This document shows positions 30,803 through 31,061 of a stretch of 31,061 nt of DNA, piece after piece; position 1 is the first letter of the stretch; each line of letters starts with the position of its first letter. Under the pieces are notes generated by a model, which saw only the letters and a program-made list of their open reading frames with translations, made no database searches and had not been told where the DNA came from. Origin of the DNA: a virus; IMG/VR virus record IMGVR_UViG_3300031974_001837, positions 1-31,061 of that record. One strand, written 5' to 3'. The position numbers and the translations under genes are program-made.

Positions 30803-31061
30803 CTTTTGTTAAAAATAAAACTATTGTATATCTTTCTCCACTGGTAACTTCGCTAACTCCGTGTAGATACTCTTTTGTTCCTTTGAACTGTACAAGAGTG
30901 CCTGGAACAGTCTTAGGTTCAATTTTTTGGTTTGGAAAGAATATTTGGCCGCCTTTGTAATCGCTGTTTAGATAGATCAAAACACTATAATGTCTATTTG
31001 GATACGGATGCGGAGATCCGTCTAGATTTTCGCAATCTGCGTGAGGTGGATCTAGTTTATC
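30795..31061 (-). CDS. Prolyl-4-hydroxylase-like 2OG dioxygenase, 5'-truncated by the window edge
   Basis: The frame is open to the end of the window, giving 88 visible residues; the true start lies beyond 31061. An HxD motif is seen in DPPHADCENLDG, followed by RHYSVLIYLNSDYKGGQIFFP, then VQFKGTKEYLHGVSEVTSGERYTIVLFL, which carries the distal His and the 2-oxoglutarate-binding Arg. The YLN-xxYxGGxxxFP and HGVxxVxxGxRY phrases are typical of prolyl-4-hydroxylase-type oxygenases. It is the sixth 2OG-dioxygenase-like gene in the window. It is coupled by an 8-base overlap to the gene at 30083. Confidence 0.85.
   Translation of the reverse strand, partial: DKLDPPHADCENLDGSPHPYPNRHYSVLIYLNSDYKGGQIFFPNQKIEPKTVPGTLVQFKGTKEYLHGVSEVTSGERYTIVLFLTKDD

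Noticed and set aside
1-31061. tRNA genes, CRISPR arrays, insertion sequences or attachment sites
   Set aside because: No cloverleaf-like segment, regularly spaced repeats, transposase or integrase motifs, or flanking direct repeats were seen by eye. A dedicated scan was not possible.

Overview
The window reads as a piece of a marine T4-like myovirus (tailed phage) genome with an AT-rich base composition. From memory, the plus-strand genes between 1.5 and 9.7 kb resemble gene families shared by cyanophages and SAR11 (Pelagibacter) phages: a 5'-3' exonuclease, several small uncharacterised myovirus proteins, a MoxR/VWA pair and a tail-fibre-like protein. T4-type late promoter motifs (TATAAATA-like) support this. 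The host cannot be fixed from sequence alone. No photosynthesis genes, tRNAs, CRISPR arrays or insertion sequences were seen. Nearly every base is coding, and the longest gaps are about 110 bases.

Layout, plus strand (1-10727): a truncated GTP cyclohydrolase I (folE) and a 7-carboxy-7-deazaguanine synthase (queE), two steps of a 7-deazaguanine pathway; an uncharacterised gene; a FEN-like exonuclease; four small conserved genes; a MoxR-type AAA ATPase; a metallopeptidase-like/VWA protein; four uncharacterised genes (7049-8575); a tail-fibre-like gene; and a TauD-like dioxygenase. Three sigma70-like promoters share the string TGGTTGACA. Two hairpins sit on translation starts.

Layout, minus strand (31061 to 10677): a truncated prolyl-hydroxylase-like gene and a possible DUF6065-like gene, then 20 tightly packed genes (30017 down to 10677) behind one strong sigma70-like promoter. 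In transcription order these are a small conserved gene, two paralogous glycosyltransferases, an unknown, a third glycosyltransferase, four radical-SAM enzymes, a 639-residue repeat-plus-glycosyltransferase protein, a methyltransferase, two more radical-SAM enzymes, a fatty-acid desaturase, a B12-binding-type radical-SAM enzyme, a 2-oxoglutarate (2OG) dioxygenase, a GNAT acetyltransferase and three more 2OG dioxygenases.

This 20-gene island is the most unusual part of the window. It brings together seven radical-SAM enzymes (five with the same N-terminal four-cysteine site), four 2OG dioxygenases plus two more just outside, a desaturase, four glycosyltransferase-like proteins, a methyltransferase and an acetyltransferase. 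It looks like a multi-step modification pathway for a glycan, lipid, small molecule or protein, placed next to a tail-fibre gene. The substrate cannot be read from the sequence. At least 15 gene products in the window belong to iron-dependent families.
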